Assembly (NCBI GenBank): GCA_964563295.1
Contig: CAZLWX010000167.1
Location: forward strand, 1 to 6,333
Direction of reading: 5' to 3'
DNA: 6,333 bases
Source: Chryseosolibacter sp964563295
GTDB taxonomy: Bacteria > Bacteroidota > Bacteroidia > Cytophagales > Cyclobacteriaceae
Positions within the stretch are counted from its first letter, which is position 1. Each line of letters begins with the position of its first letter. The position numbers and the translations under genes were made by a program. Positions 1 to 5,743 of the stretch are shown one piece after another. Under the pieces are notes generated by a model that worked only from the letters and a program-made list of their open reading frames with translations, had not been told where the DNA came from and made no database searches.

Positions 1-209
1 TTCCGAGGCCCATCGGCTTAATCTTTCATCTGTGGTCCGGATAGTCAGTATCGGGAGTCGGCCGCCGACCTTGCTGCAAAATATTCCCTCGCAGCAATGA
101 CTCTTCTCGTAACACGACTCTGCCGTGGTCCGTCGACTGTCGACTGTGGACTTTCCCGCAATTACTCTCTTCGCAACTCGACCCTGCCATGGACCATAGA
201 CCCTCCCCC
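1..209. repeat. Repeat-rich intergenic left edge
   Basis: No credible gene is seen here. The stretch holds two adjacent inverted repeats. One is GTCGGC-C-GCCGAC at 57-69, nearly a full palindrome. The other is TTGCTGC/GCAGCAA at 71-77 and 91-97, with a 13-base loop. They are followed by an ungapped imperfect direct duplication offset by 64 bp: 94-137 against 158-201, 34 of 44 positions identical by my count. Each duplicated copy ends in degenerate 7-mers: GTCGACT, GTCGACT, GTGGACT at 132-152, and ATGGACC, ATAGACC at 189-202. The block lies just downstream of the monooxygenase stop, so some hairpins could act in transcript 3'-end formation. None is followed by a clear T-run on the minus strand, so I do not call a terminator. 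Confidence 0.6.
132..152. repeat. Heptanucleotide tandem repeat, GTCGACT type
   Basis: Three consecutive 7-mers are seen: GTCGACT at 132-138, GTCGACT at 139-145 and GTGGACT at 146-152. A related pair, ATGGACC and ATAGACC, lies at 189-202. This is a second heptad family, distinct in sequence from the TTCC-based arrays elsewhere in the window but with the same 7-bp unit length. Function is unknown. Confidence 0.65.
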
Positions 210-1394
210 CTAATACTCCTTCAACCTCAACTCAGCATCCTTAAATTCGCTCAAAAACAGCTTTGAAACAAACGACAAGGACATCAGCTTGAACACCTTA
301 TTCCTCACCCAGATGCCTAAGCCGCTTTTGGGAACAAACGATTTTGCAAAAGCCCTCGCCGCCTTTTGCTTCTTCTCCATGAATGGCTTGAACAGGATCT
401 CGTATTGCTTAAAAGCCGTCTCAAAATCTCCATTCGCTTGCTTTAATTCCCCCGCCAGAATATATGCCCCCACCATGGCGAGCGTGGAACCCTTGCCGGA
501 TAGCAATGACGGACAATAGCCAGCATCGCCCACCAGCGCAATTCTTCCCTTATACCAGCGGTCCATCTTGACCTGGCTGACAGAATCAAAATAGAAGTCA
601 TTCGCCGTGTCCATCTGAGAAAGCAGTTGGAAACACTTCCACCCGCTGTTTTCAAATTCCGCTTTCAGAATCTTTTTCTGTTGCCCGATGTCGCGGTTGT
701 CAAAGGAGATTTTTTCCGGAGAGGCGAAAATAAAAAAGGTCGTGGACTGGTTTTCACCATTGGAATACACGGCGACCTGCTTACCCGGGACATTGTACAT
801 GGCGAACGCATTGTTCTCCAGCGAAAAATTGTGTATGGTAAATGATGAAGTGTAATAGCCGTAGAATTTCTCAAACTGCGCCTCATCGCCAAAGACAAGG
901 CCGCGGACATTGGAGTGCAAACCGTCCGCCCCAACGACCAGATCAAAGTTCCTGGCCTTACCACTTTGAAAGTTCACGGTGACTCCCTTTTCGTCCTGGT
1001 CGAATTTAGCAATGCTGTCTCCAAAGATGATCTCAACATCATCGGCGAGGCTTTGGTAAATGATCCGTGCCAGATCGCTTCGAAGCAGGGTCAGCGCCCT
1101 CCCGTTGAGAAAATCCTTGATCTTCTGATAATCCATGCTCCCCTTTTCCTGATCGTTACTGTCAACAAAGGCGAGTTTTGAAAAATTGATGTCGGCCTCC
1201 TCAAGCGCTGGTACGATTCCCATTTTTTCGGCGACGTCATAGCCAGCTCCCATAAAGTCGATGGCGTAACCACCTTCGCGTAGCCCGGGAGCACTTTCAA
1301 CGATAGTCGGGCTAAATCCAAATTTTTTCAGCCAATAAGCAAGAGCGGTGCCGGCGATTCCTGCGCCGGAGATTAGAATGTTTTTATTGTTCAT
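210..1394 (-). CDS. FAD-dependent monooxygenase, TetX/PhzS-like
   Basis: This is a 394-residue class A flavoprotein monooxygenase, probably cytosolic, expected to hydroxylate a small organic substrate using NAD(P)H and O2. The N-terminal Rossmann motif is GAGIAG (residues 10-15), with the acidic VES end of the second strand near 32-34. The DG fingerprint is GADGLHS (155-161) with Arg164, and the second FAD/ribityl-binding GD motif is ALVGDAGYCPSLLSGKGS (286-303). The length is normal for the family. The frame stays open upstream to an ATG at 1481, but that 29-residue extension is a translation of a dispersed repeat and precedes the Rossmann strand, so I chose the ATG at 1392-1394, where MNNKNILISG begins. 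No Shine-Dalgarno site is evident. The gene stands alone behind a repeat array. TetX-like tetracycline inactivation is possible but cannot be read from these motifs; the substrate is unknown. Confidence 0.88.
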   Translation of the reverse strand: MNNKNILISGAGIAGTALAYWLKKFGFSPTIVESAPGLREGGYAIDFMGAGYDVAEKMGIVPALEEADINFSKLAFVDSNDQEKGSMDYQKIKDFLNGRALTLLRSDLARIIYQSLADDVEIIFGDSIAKFDQDEKGVTVNFQSGKARNFDLVVGADGLHSNVRGLVFGDEAQFEKFYGYYTSSFTIHNFSLENNAFAMYNVPGKQVAVYSNGENQSTTFFIFASPEKISFDNRDIGQQKKILKAEFENSGWKCFQLLSQMDTANDFYFDSVSQVKMDRWYKGRIALVGDAGYCPSLLSGKGSTLAMVGAYILAGELKQANGDFETAFKQYEILFKPFMEKKQKAARAFAKSFVPKSGLGIWVRNKVFKLMSLSFVSKLFLSEFKDAELRLKEY

Positions 1395-1410
1395 CGTCAA
1401 GAGTAAAAAG

Positions 1411-1467
1411 TTTCGGGTTCGTGGAGTTCCCAGTTCCTGGTTCCTGGTTCCGGGTTCAGGTTCCAAG
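1411..1467. repeat. Heptad array, TTCC type, upstream of the monooxygenase
   Basis: The stretch reads as 7-mers: TTTCGGG (1411), TTCGTGG (1418), a 2-base AG, then TTCCCAG (1427), TTCCTGG (1434), TTCCTGG (1441), TTCCGGG (1448), a 6-base TTCAGG (1455) and TTCCAAG (1461). It begins 17 bp before the monooxygenase start codon, so it occupies what would normally be its promoter or leader. Read on the minus strand it is responsible for the spurious 29-residue N-terminal extension of that gene. Confidence 0.75.
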
Positions 1468-1493
1468 CAATGCAAATTCATTAATTCGTAATT
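1426..1493. repeat. Element A, copy 1 (68 bp)
   Basis: This copy consists of the TTCC heptads followed by an AT-rich tail (1468-1493) ending AATTCGTAATT. It matches 1678-1745 in the same orientation at 64 of 68 positions without gaps by my count. It forms part of an A-B-A-B-A array. It carries no transposase gene. Confidence 0.8.
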
Positions 1494-1500
1494 AGTGACT

Positions 1501-1545
1501 AAGCGCGTTGGCTCCCTTTAGGGACGCAAGAGCGTGGGACAATAG
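1501..1545. repeat. Element B, copy 1, with CCCTTTAGGG core
   Basis: The element begins AAGCGCG and contains the inverted repeat TCCCT-TT-AGGGA at 1513-1524, with flanking GCGT/ACGC (1505-1508 and 1524-1527) that could extend the pairing imperfectly. The first 34 bases match the second copy at 1629-1662 with two differences. It separates successive A elements. Confidence 0.7.
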
Positions 1546-1621
1546 GTTCCCAGTTCCGGGTTCCTGGTTCCAGTTGGCAATAGTCTACAGTTGTCAATTC
1601 CTAAATTCCTGATTCGTAATT
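1546..1621. repeat. Element A, diverged middle copy
   Basis: The first 26 bases (1546-1571) match the start of the other A copies, with heptads TTCCCAG, TTCCGGG and TTCCTGG. The centre (about 1574-1594) is different, and the AT-rich end (about 1595-1621, ending GATTCGTAATT) resembles the A tail again. The internal replacement suggests exchange or slippage within the heptad core while both ends are kept. Confidence 0.6.
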
Positions 1622-1628
1622 CGAGATC

Positions 1629-1677
1629 AAGCGCGGTGGCTCCCTTTAGGGACGCAAGGGCGCGGGTGGGACGATCG
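1629..1677. repeat. Element B, copy 2
   Basis: This is the second copy of the hairpin-bearing element. The TCCCT-TT-AGGGA core is at 1641-1652. It differs from copy 1 by a T/G and an A/G change in the first 34 bases and by four extra bases (CGGG-like) in the GC-rich part after the core. Confidence 0.7.
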
Positions 1678-1745
1678 GCTCCCAGTTCCGGGTTCCTGGT
1701 TCCGGGTTCAGGTTCCAAGCGATGCAAATTCATAAATTCGTAATT
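1678..1745. repeat. Element A, copy 3 (68 bp)
   Basis: This is a near-identical copy of 1426-1493. Its heptads are CTCCCAG (1679), TTCCGGG (1686), TTCCTGG (1693), TTCCGGG (1700), TTCAGG (1707) and TTCCAAG (1713), followed by the same AT-rich tail. It ends 21 bp past the stop codon of the TonB-domain gene, so the array fills nearly the whole spacer between the two genes. A minus-strand open frame across 1518-1733 is a by-product of the repeats. Confidence 0.8.
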
Positions 1746-1766
1746 CTTGTTTGCATCTGTTGCGTT

Positions 1767-2429
1767 TCATCTCACTATCCTTTCTACGGGGATAGCAGTA
1801 ACTACCAGTTCCTTTAGCAACACGCCCTCAGGCAACTCAATTTCCTTTGGCTTTATTCTGGGGTCGCTCAACTTAAAGGTTACCGGTAAAATAAACGTTG
1901 TAGTTGTTTCCGCCGGAATCCATTGATGCGGAACCCTTTTTAATAGTTCCACAACTTCCAATCCACAATCACTTCCGATATCCATTATTGTATTGATGTT
2001 AGCCAATTGTCCCAGGCTATCAATAGTGAAGGAGACATAGAATGTGCCCTCGGTTCCCATCATCCGGGCTGGTTTCGGGTACCTGATATTCCTTTGCATG
2101 AAGCCGACAAACTCCTCCAAGCCCCCCTCGTAATCACTATGCTTTCTTTTAGTAATCTGAATTTGAACTCCCTGGGACGGGGCCTTAACAACCCCGGGTT
2201 CATAGAATGATTTCTCAATTACCAGGTAGTCGGAACTGTCAGCCACAATTTGAAAGTAGCCCAAAAAATTGGTTGTAGTTTCTATATTTTTGTTCTGAAT
2301 AAGTACCGTTGCTTCCTTCACAGGCTTTTTTGTCTCCTGATCTATAACCCGACAGATAATTTGATTTTGTCCAATCGCCGGAATTGAAATTGCAATCACG
2401 ATAGCGACAAGTGCAATTCTTTTTGTCAT
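1767..2429 (-). CDS. Periplasmic protein with carboxypeptidase-like regulatory and TonB C-terminal domains
   Basis: This 220-residue protein has a typical Sec signal (residues 1-20, ending SIPAIGQ) with predicted cleavage near 20-21. Residues 23-92 look like the carboxypeptidase-D regulatory-like beta sandwich common in Bacteroidota (CRVIDQETKKPVKEATVLI, later LGYFQI). Residues about 99-187 match the TonB C-terminal fold: YEGGLEEFVGFMQRNIRYP, then GTFYVSFTIDSLG and LPVTFKL. The tail holds KELVVTAIPVER (206-217), close to the VVVTA-type TonB box. There is no proline-rich periplasm-spanning linker and no retained membrane anchor, so it is probably not a classical ExbBD-energised TonB; many Bacteroidota proteins carry this domain with unknown roles. 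The ATG at 2427-2429 gives a proper signal peptide. No exbB or exbD is present nearby. Confidence 0.82.
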   Translation of the reverse strand: MTKRIALVAIVIAISIPAIGQNQIICRVIDQETKKPVKEATVLIQNKNIETTTNFLGYFQIVADSSDYLVIEKSFYEPGVVKAPSQGVQIQITKRKHSDYEGGLEEFVGFMQRNIRYPKPARMMGTEGTFYVSFTIDSLGQLANINTIMDIGSDCGLEVVELLKRVPHQWIPAETTTTFILPVTFKLSDPRIKPKEIELPEGVLLKELVVTAIPVERIVR

Positions 2430-2445
2430 GAGAGTCTTGAATTTG

Positions 2446-2740
2446 TTATAAATGGTCGCTGATGCTCAGGTTTCTTCTTTTGTCGTCCACATCTGGAAAA
2501 TCCAATTGCGCAAAGTTCCGGTCAACCTCAATCTCCTGGGAATAGTGCTTAAATTCTTCGCCCTTCCATCACCCTAATCTCCGATCCCTCCGCCAAAAAT
2601 ACCGACCTGGGTTTCTCGTGTTTGAGAAAGGCAAACTCCTGTCCGTACACCTCACGAAAATCCATAGGATGACGAAACAATATTATGGTGAACCAAAATC
2701 CCGGATCGCATATGAGTATCTTTACAATGGAAAGTCCCGC
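2446..2740 (-). pseudogene. Frameshifted coding remnant, unrecognised
   Basis: Two overlapping minus-strand frames look like one protein broken by a single base. Frame one is open from 2740 (in-frame stop at 2741-2743), has its first ATG at 2663-2665, reads MDFREVYGQEFAFLKHEKP through GSEIRVMEG, and stops at 2549-2551. The next frame takes over at about 2555-2565 and reads EEFKHYSQEIEVD through DFPDVDDKRRNLSISDHL, ending at TAA 2446-2448, 16 bp before the next gene starts. Removing one G from the GGG at about 2562-2564 would join them as VMEGEEFKHYSQE. The charged, ordinary-looking residue composition in both halves supports former coding. The 5' part is missing or decayed. I do not recognise the family. 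A sequencing indel in a truncated but live gene is an alternative. Confidence 0.45.
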
Positions 2741-2769
2741 TCAATAGCATCTGCTCCCGTCACATCAGG

Positions 2770-2797
2770 TTCCATGTTCCGCGTTCCGGGTTCCTGA
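2770..2797. repeat. Heptad array, TTCC type, isolated copy
   Basis: Four exact-length 7-mers are seen: TTCCATG (2770), TTCCGCG (2777), TTCCGGG (2784) and TTCCTGA (2791). They have the same orientation and unit as the arrays at 1411-1719 but lack the AT-rich tail and element B. The array lies 17 bp beyond the hydrolase stop codon. Confidence 0.65.
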
Positions 2798-2814
2798 GCA
2801 TGGCCGCCATCAAC

Positions 2815-4272
2815 CTATTCCTTTATCCTAAACTGACCCGGCAACATTTGCTGAATACATTCACTATTGGGTCGTGTGTGGGGTGTGTTAAAGAATTCAA
2901 CAACCATTTTATCAAAACACTCAGGACTGCTTAGTCCGTCAAACAAGTGAGACATCGTGGGTATGGTAACAAGATAACCATTGGTCAATGTCTGCACAAT
3001 TTTTTCTGCCATGTAAGGTGGGGTGACGGGATCAAAATATCCAGCCACGACCATGGTTGGAATGTCAGATCTCACGGGCTCAAAGAATTTATCGGGGACA
3101 TATCCTTTCGCCCAATGGCTACAAGCATTCCTTTGCTGTTGGATTCTATAGTCACCCATAAAAGTGCCGGCGGTTACCGAGTCCGCTGCTTCCTGCGTAA
3201 TATAGGGTACGTCTTCCGTGCAGGTTACACATAGGTAAAGTCCTTCCGCAATCATGCCGGCAAATGAACTCTCATTTGGGAAAAGAGAAATGAAGGGTGT
3301 CCAGTTGCCAAGGTATGATTGGTGTATAAGGAATGGGACTTCTCTCAATCCCACGGGAGCATACATAAGGGACCGAATCTTTGTGTGAAAGGAATACCAG
3401 GGGAAAGAGAGTTCTTTGACGTCGCCATTCTGGCCTTTAAATTTGTACACAAAGTTCTTTGCCTTCCCCCTTTCCTTCAGATCATCGAATTCCTTCGCCA
3501 GATTAGGGAAAGCCAGGTTGCACGAGGAATCATTCCTACAATCTTCAAATAAACGCTTCAGACTTGCATCCGCATCCTGAGCAAAATAAAGTGGCATTTT
3601 TGAATAGGTAGTCGCGGGAGACCAGAGAACACAACTTTCCACAGCGCTTGGGAACATTTTCATGTACACCTGAGCCAACCGACCTCCGAATGACAGGCCG
3701 AATAAGTTTATCTTGTCGTACCCTAGCCACTTCCTGACCTCGTCAATGTCAATTGCCATGTTGGTGGTTGTGTACTGTGTCAGGTCGGCCAATTTAGAAA
3801 GGGAATCATAGCACTCCTTCACGGCTTCTACCGGATACATTTCTGAAAACTGTTCCTCAAGATTCGCCTTATACTGCAACTGCCGGCAATGCAGTGGATT
3901 TGAATCGCCAGTCCCCCTGACATCAATTAAGACTATGTCATGTTCCAGTCGATAGTAATTAGCGGTGTCGGCATAGAATGGCGCTGAGCTGGTTCCTGCA
4001 ACCCCGGGGCCTCCCTCGAGATAGAAAATGGGTGCTTTTGAACGCCTTTTATTGATCGCCGGAATCACAATGACATTCAAATCAATTTTTCGTCCAGCGT
4101 TGGTCTGCCTATTTTCGAAAACGGAAAATGTCCCACACAAAATGGTTGAATCGAGGTCCTCGGAATTGCATGCGCCCAGTTTTTGGTAGATCAAACTTTC
4201 AATGTTACTACCTGAGCAGCGACAACACAATATCACCACAATGAGAATGGATATTGACTGAATAATTTTCAC
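2815..4272 (-). CDS. Exported alpha/beta hydrolase, S33 family with TAP-like C-terminus
   Basis: This 485-residue serine hydrolase resembles the tripeptidyl aminopeptidase/prolyl iminopeptidase group, expected to cleave short peptides or related amide or ester substrates outside the cytoplasm. The oxyanion-hole motif is EGGPG (86-90), followed by DVRGTGDS (117-124). The nucleophile elbow is FGLSFGG with Ser194. The other likely triad members are Asp414 (GYFDPVTPP) and His442 (TMSHLF), in the TAP-like C-terminal region. The N-terminus is a hydrophobic signal, ISILIVVILCCRCSGS, with Cys at 16, 17 and 19. It could be a lipoprotein signal, but none fits the usual lipobox well. The start is GTG (4270-4272). 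I see no in-frame ATG nearby that preserves the signal peptide. It begins 69 bp after the META lipoprotein and may be co-transcribed with it. Exact substrate is unknown. Confidence 0.87.
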   Translation of the reverse strand: MKIIQSISILIVVILCCRCSGSNIESLIYQKLGACNSEDLDSTILCGTFSVFENRQTNAGRKIDLNVIVIPAINKRRSKAPIFYLEGGPGVAGTSSAPFYADTANYYRLEHDIVLIDVRGTGDSNPLHCRQLQYKANLEEQFSEMYPVEAVKECYDSLSKLADLTQYTTTNMAIDIDEVRKWLGYDKINLFGLSFGGRLAQVYMKMFPSAVESCVLWSPATTYSKMPLYFAQDADASLKRLFEDCRNDSSCNLAFPNLAKEFDDLKERGKAKNFVYKFKGQNGDVKELSFPWYSFHTKIRSLMYAPVGLREVPFLIHQSYLGNWTPFISLFPNESSFAGMIAEGLYLCVTCTEDVPYITQEAADSVTAGTFMGDYRIQQQRNACSHWAKGYVPDKFFEPVRSDIPTMVVAGYFDPVTPPYMAEKIVQTLTNGYLVTIPTMSHLFDGLSSPECFDKMVVEFFNTPHTRPNSECIQQMLPGQFRIKE

Positions 4273-4341
4273 TGTCGTCTTATGGATCAGAATAATCGGG
4301 TGGCATTGGCCACAGCGTGGGGCTTATGCGACCGGCGCCAA

Positions 4342-4776
4342 TTAGTTTCTCATCAAAGTTACACGCTTTGTCCGGTTATCATAAGAAATAATCAGTCTGT
4401 CTTTCGAGATTCGGAAAGTCAGGTTGGGGTCGAGAATTGCTTTCAGAAATTGATCGGACCATCTTGGTTGATTGGCGTAGGTCGACCCTAAGTTCGAAAC
4501 TGCGAATCGACTATTCCCGACGAGCGTAAATTCTCCAAAAATCTGATTCGTGGTATTTATCCCTGAAATAGTTTTCGGGTCCACGGTATCGTCAAACGTG
4601 ACCCTAATTTCTTTACCCCAGGAATTTTCCTGATTCCTGAATTCAGTTGTTCCAGTCACTAAATTCTCAAATGAAAAGACTGTCCATGAGCCGTTCAATG
4701 AATTGTCAAATTCCTCCTCCGTGCACCTCAGGACACTAATTAAAAAAAGTCCGATTACCAGGATTCCCGTTTTCAT
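4342..4776 (-). CDS. META/HslJ-like lipoprotein
   Basis: This is a 144-residue small exported protein. A hydrophobic segment (residues 4-16) runs into Cys18, the probable lipidation site, although Arg at the -1 position is unusual for a lipobox. The residues after the cysteine are TEEEFD, an acidic run like the surface-export signal described for Bacteroidota lipoproteins, so outer-face display is plausible. From about 27 on the pattern resembles META/HslJ domains: LNGSWTVFSFEN, later SGINTTNQIFGEFTLVGN, then FAVSNLGST, a helix-like WSDQFLKAI, and final strands LTFRISKDRLIISYD. Domains of this kind are linked to heat shock or stress, but the molecular role here is unknown. It lies 69 bp after the MerB-like gene and 69 bp before the hydrolase. 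Confidence 0.72.
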   Translation of the reverse strand: MKTGILVIGLFLISVLRCTEEEFDNSLNGSWTVFSFENLVTGTTEFRNQENSWGKEIRVTFDDTVDPKTISGINTTNQIFGEFTLVGNSRFAVSNLGSTYANQPRWSDQFLKAILDPNLTFRISKDRLIISYDNRTKRVTLMRN

Positions 4777-4845
4777 GATCTGCCTTTGTATTGATTTGAC
4801 ACTTTGTCTGGCGCGTGGGTTGTAAATGACGGGATGAACTACCGC

Positions 4846-5526
4846 CTAAAATCGTTCCTTCGAGTCGTCCAAACTCCAAATCTTACCACTAAGGTCAAAT
4901 TCTCTAAAAATCTGTTTTGCTTCGTCAATAGTCCACTTCGTCCATTGCGGGTTTAGATGATTTCCATACCATTTTTTCGAGAACCCCCAGATCTTCCCGA
5001 TCGGTTGGATGTCGCCCTTTGGAATGTTATGCTGTTTTGTCCAGCGGTCCACTTGCGCTTCGTTCTCAAAAACGAGCATGTTACTGCACGTGTACATCAC
5101 GTTGTCCCATGCATGTTTCATCGGTATCGGAAAATGAACGAAGTAGTTCTTTTCCTGAATTTCTCCGTTCACGATGGTGATCTCGACCTGTTTAGTCTCC
5201 GCGCCTATCCTGGTGGTAATTTTTACATCTTCGTTAAGGAGTGCGGCAACTCCCAATGAGCACCAGGCACAATTTCCCCACCAGCTTCCTCTTTTTGAGG
5301 TCACATAAAAGTTGGTTGGAGCTAACGAAAAAGGATGAATCACCCAAACCTTGGGCTGATCCGGGTGTAAAACGACGCCGTGATAATCCTGAAGGTCGTA
5401 TAATTGTTTTATCACGTCTTCCCTATCGGCTTTCAGCATACCGGCAAGGTCGTCTACGGTGGGTGCGAAACCGTTATCAATAATGGCCTTGATTATCTGG
5501 TAGTGGAGTTCTGAGTTAGTTATCAT
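4846..5526 (-). CDS. Alkylmercury lyase (MerB)-fold protein with altered active site
   Basis: This 226-residue protein is close to the usual MerB length. Residues 1-60 form the winged-helix-like N-terminal domain expected for MerB (HYQIIKAIIDNGFAPTVDDL onward). The core holds GNCAWCSLG (84-92) and YTCSNMLVFENEAQVDRW (145-162). MerB cleaves carbon-mercury bonds with Cys96, Asp99 and Cys159. Here Cys86 and Cys147 match the two cysteines; spacing from the second Cys to the conserved Trp is the same as I recall for MerB. The Asp position, however, is Cys89, giving C-A-W-C. No merR, merA, merT or merP is present, so mercury detoxification cannot be assumed; a thiol/metal-related role is possible. 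The ATG at 5524-5526 is well placed for the N-terminal domain. Confidence 0.8.
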   Translation of the reverse strand: MITNSELHYQIIKAIIDNGFAPTVDDLAGMLKADREDVIKQLYDLQDYHGVVLHPDQPKVWVIHPFSLAPTNFYVTSKRGSWWGNCAWCSLGVAALLNEDVKITTRIGAETKQVEITIVNGEIQEKNYFVHFPIPMKHAWDNVMYTCSNMLVFENEAQVDRWTKQHNIPKGDIQPIGKIWGFSKKWYGNHLNPQWTKWTIDEAKQIFREFDLSGKIWSLDDSKERF

Positions 5527-5578
5527 CTGGTGCGATTATATCTGATCAAGGATTACCGGACACATTTTCCAATCCTCC

Positions 5579-5593
5579 GATGCCGGAGGCATC
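5579..5593. repeat. Hairpin GATGCC-GGA-GGCATC
   Basis: A perfect 6-bp stem with a 3-base loop is seen. An alternative overlapping hairpin CCTCCG-ATGC-CGGAGG occupies 5574-5589, so the site could switch between two folds. An exact reverse-complement copy lies at 5693-5707. Confidence 0.7.
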
Positions 5594-5626
5594 CAAGGTT
5601 TATAGAATCCGCTGCACCTAACCCCC

Positions 5627-5645
5627 TCGACTCCAAAGGAGTCGA
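5627..5645. repeat. Hairpin TCGACTCC-AAA-GGAGTCGA
   Basis: This is a perfect 8-bp stem with an AAA loop, followed on the plus strand by AGAAAAACCC. It has no T-run on either strand close enough for a standard intrinsic terminator on the minus strand, the direction of transcription here. Confidence 0.7.
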
Positions 5646-5691
5646 AGAAAAACCCGCCCGCGTAGCAACAACATGCGGACTACAAAAGCTG

Positions 5692-5708
5692 CGATGCCTC
5701 CGGCATCG
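5692..5708. repeat. Hairpin CGATGCC-TCC-GGCATCG
   Basis: This is a perfect 7-bp stem with a TCC loop. Its inner 15 bases are the reverse complement of 5579-5593, so the two hairpins form an inverted pair enclosing about 100 bp. Confidence 0.7.
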
Positions 5709-5743
5709 ATGGTTCTAACGCGACGCGTCCCCTATAAACCTTG

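Larger units (their letters stand above)
2430..2814. other. 385-bp spacer with coding remnant and heptad repeat
   Basis: There is no intact gene here. On the minus strand there is a two-frame coding-like stretch (2446-2740, listed separately), and 2770-2797 is a short TTCC heptad array. The rest (2666-2769) has only short minus-strand frames interrupted by stops, including one reading RYSYAIRDFGSP after a stop, which may be a further decayed part of the same remnant. Confidence 0.5.

Noticed and set aside
915..1181. 88-codon plus-strand open frame
   Set aside because: It lies wholly antisense to the FAD monooxygenase, whose motifs fix the true frame.
210..1394. Calling the monooxygenase a tetracycline-resistance gene tetX
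   Set aside because: The FAD motifs are shared by many class A monooxygenases with other substrates; nothing in the sequence shows tetracycline binding and there is no resistance-element context.
1518..1733. 71-codon minus-strand open frame
   Set aside because: It is made entirely of the A and B repeat elements; its peptide duplicates the false N-terminus before the monooxygenase.
1426..1745. CRISPR array
   Set aside because: Repeat units are long, compound and degenerate, separated by no uniform unique spacers, and no cas gene is present.
2446..2665. Programmed ribosomal frameshifting as the reason for the split frame
   Set aside because: No slippery heptamer with a following stem-loop is apparent at the junction and the 5' part of the gene seems missing, so decay or a sequencing indel is simpler.
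4846..5526. A mercury-resistance (mer) operon
   Set aside because: No merR, merA, merT or merP is present on either side, and the MerB-like active site lacks its Asp.
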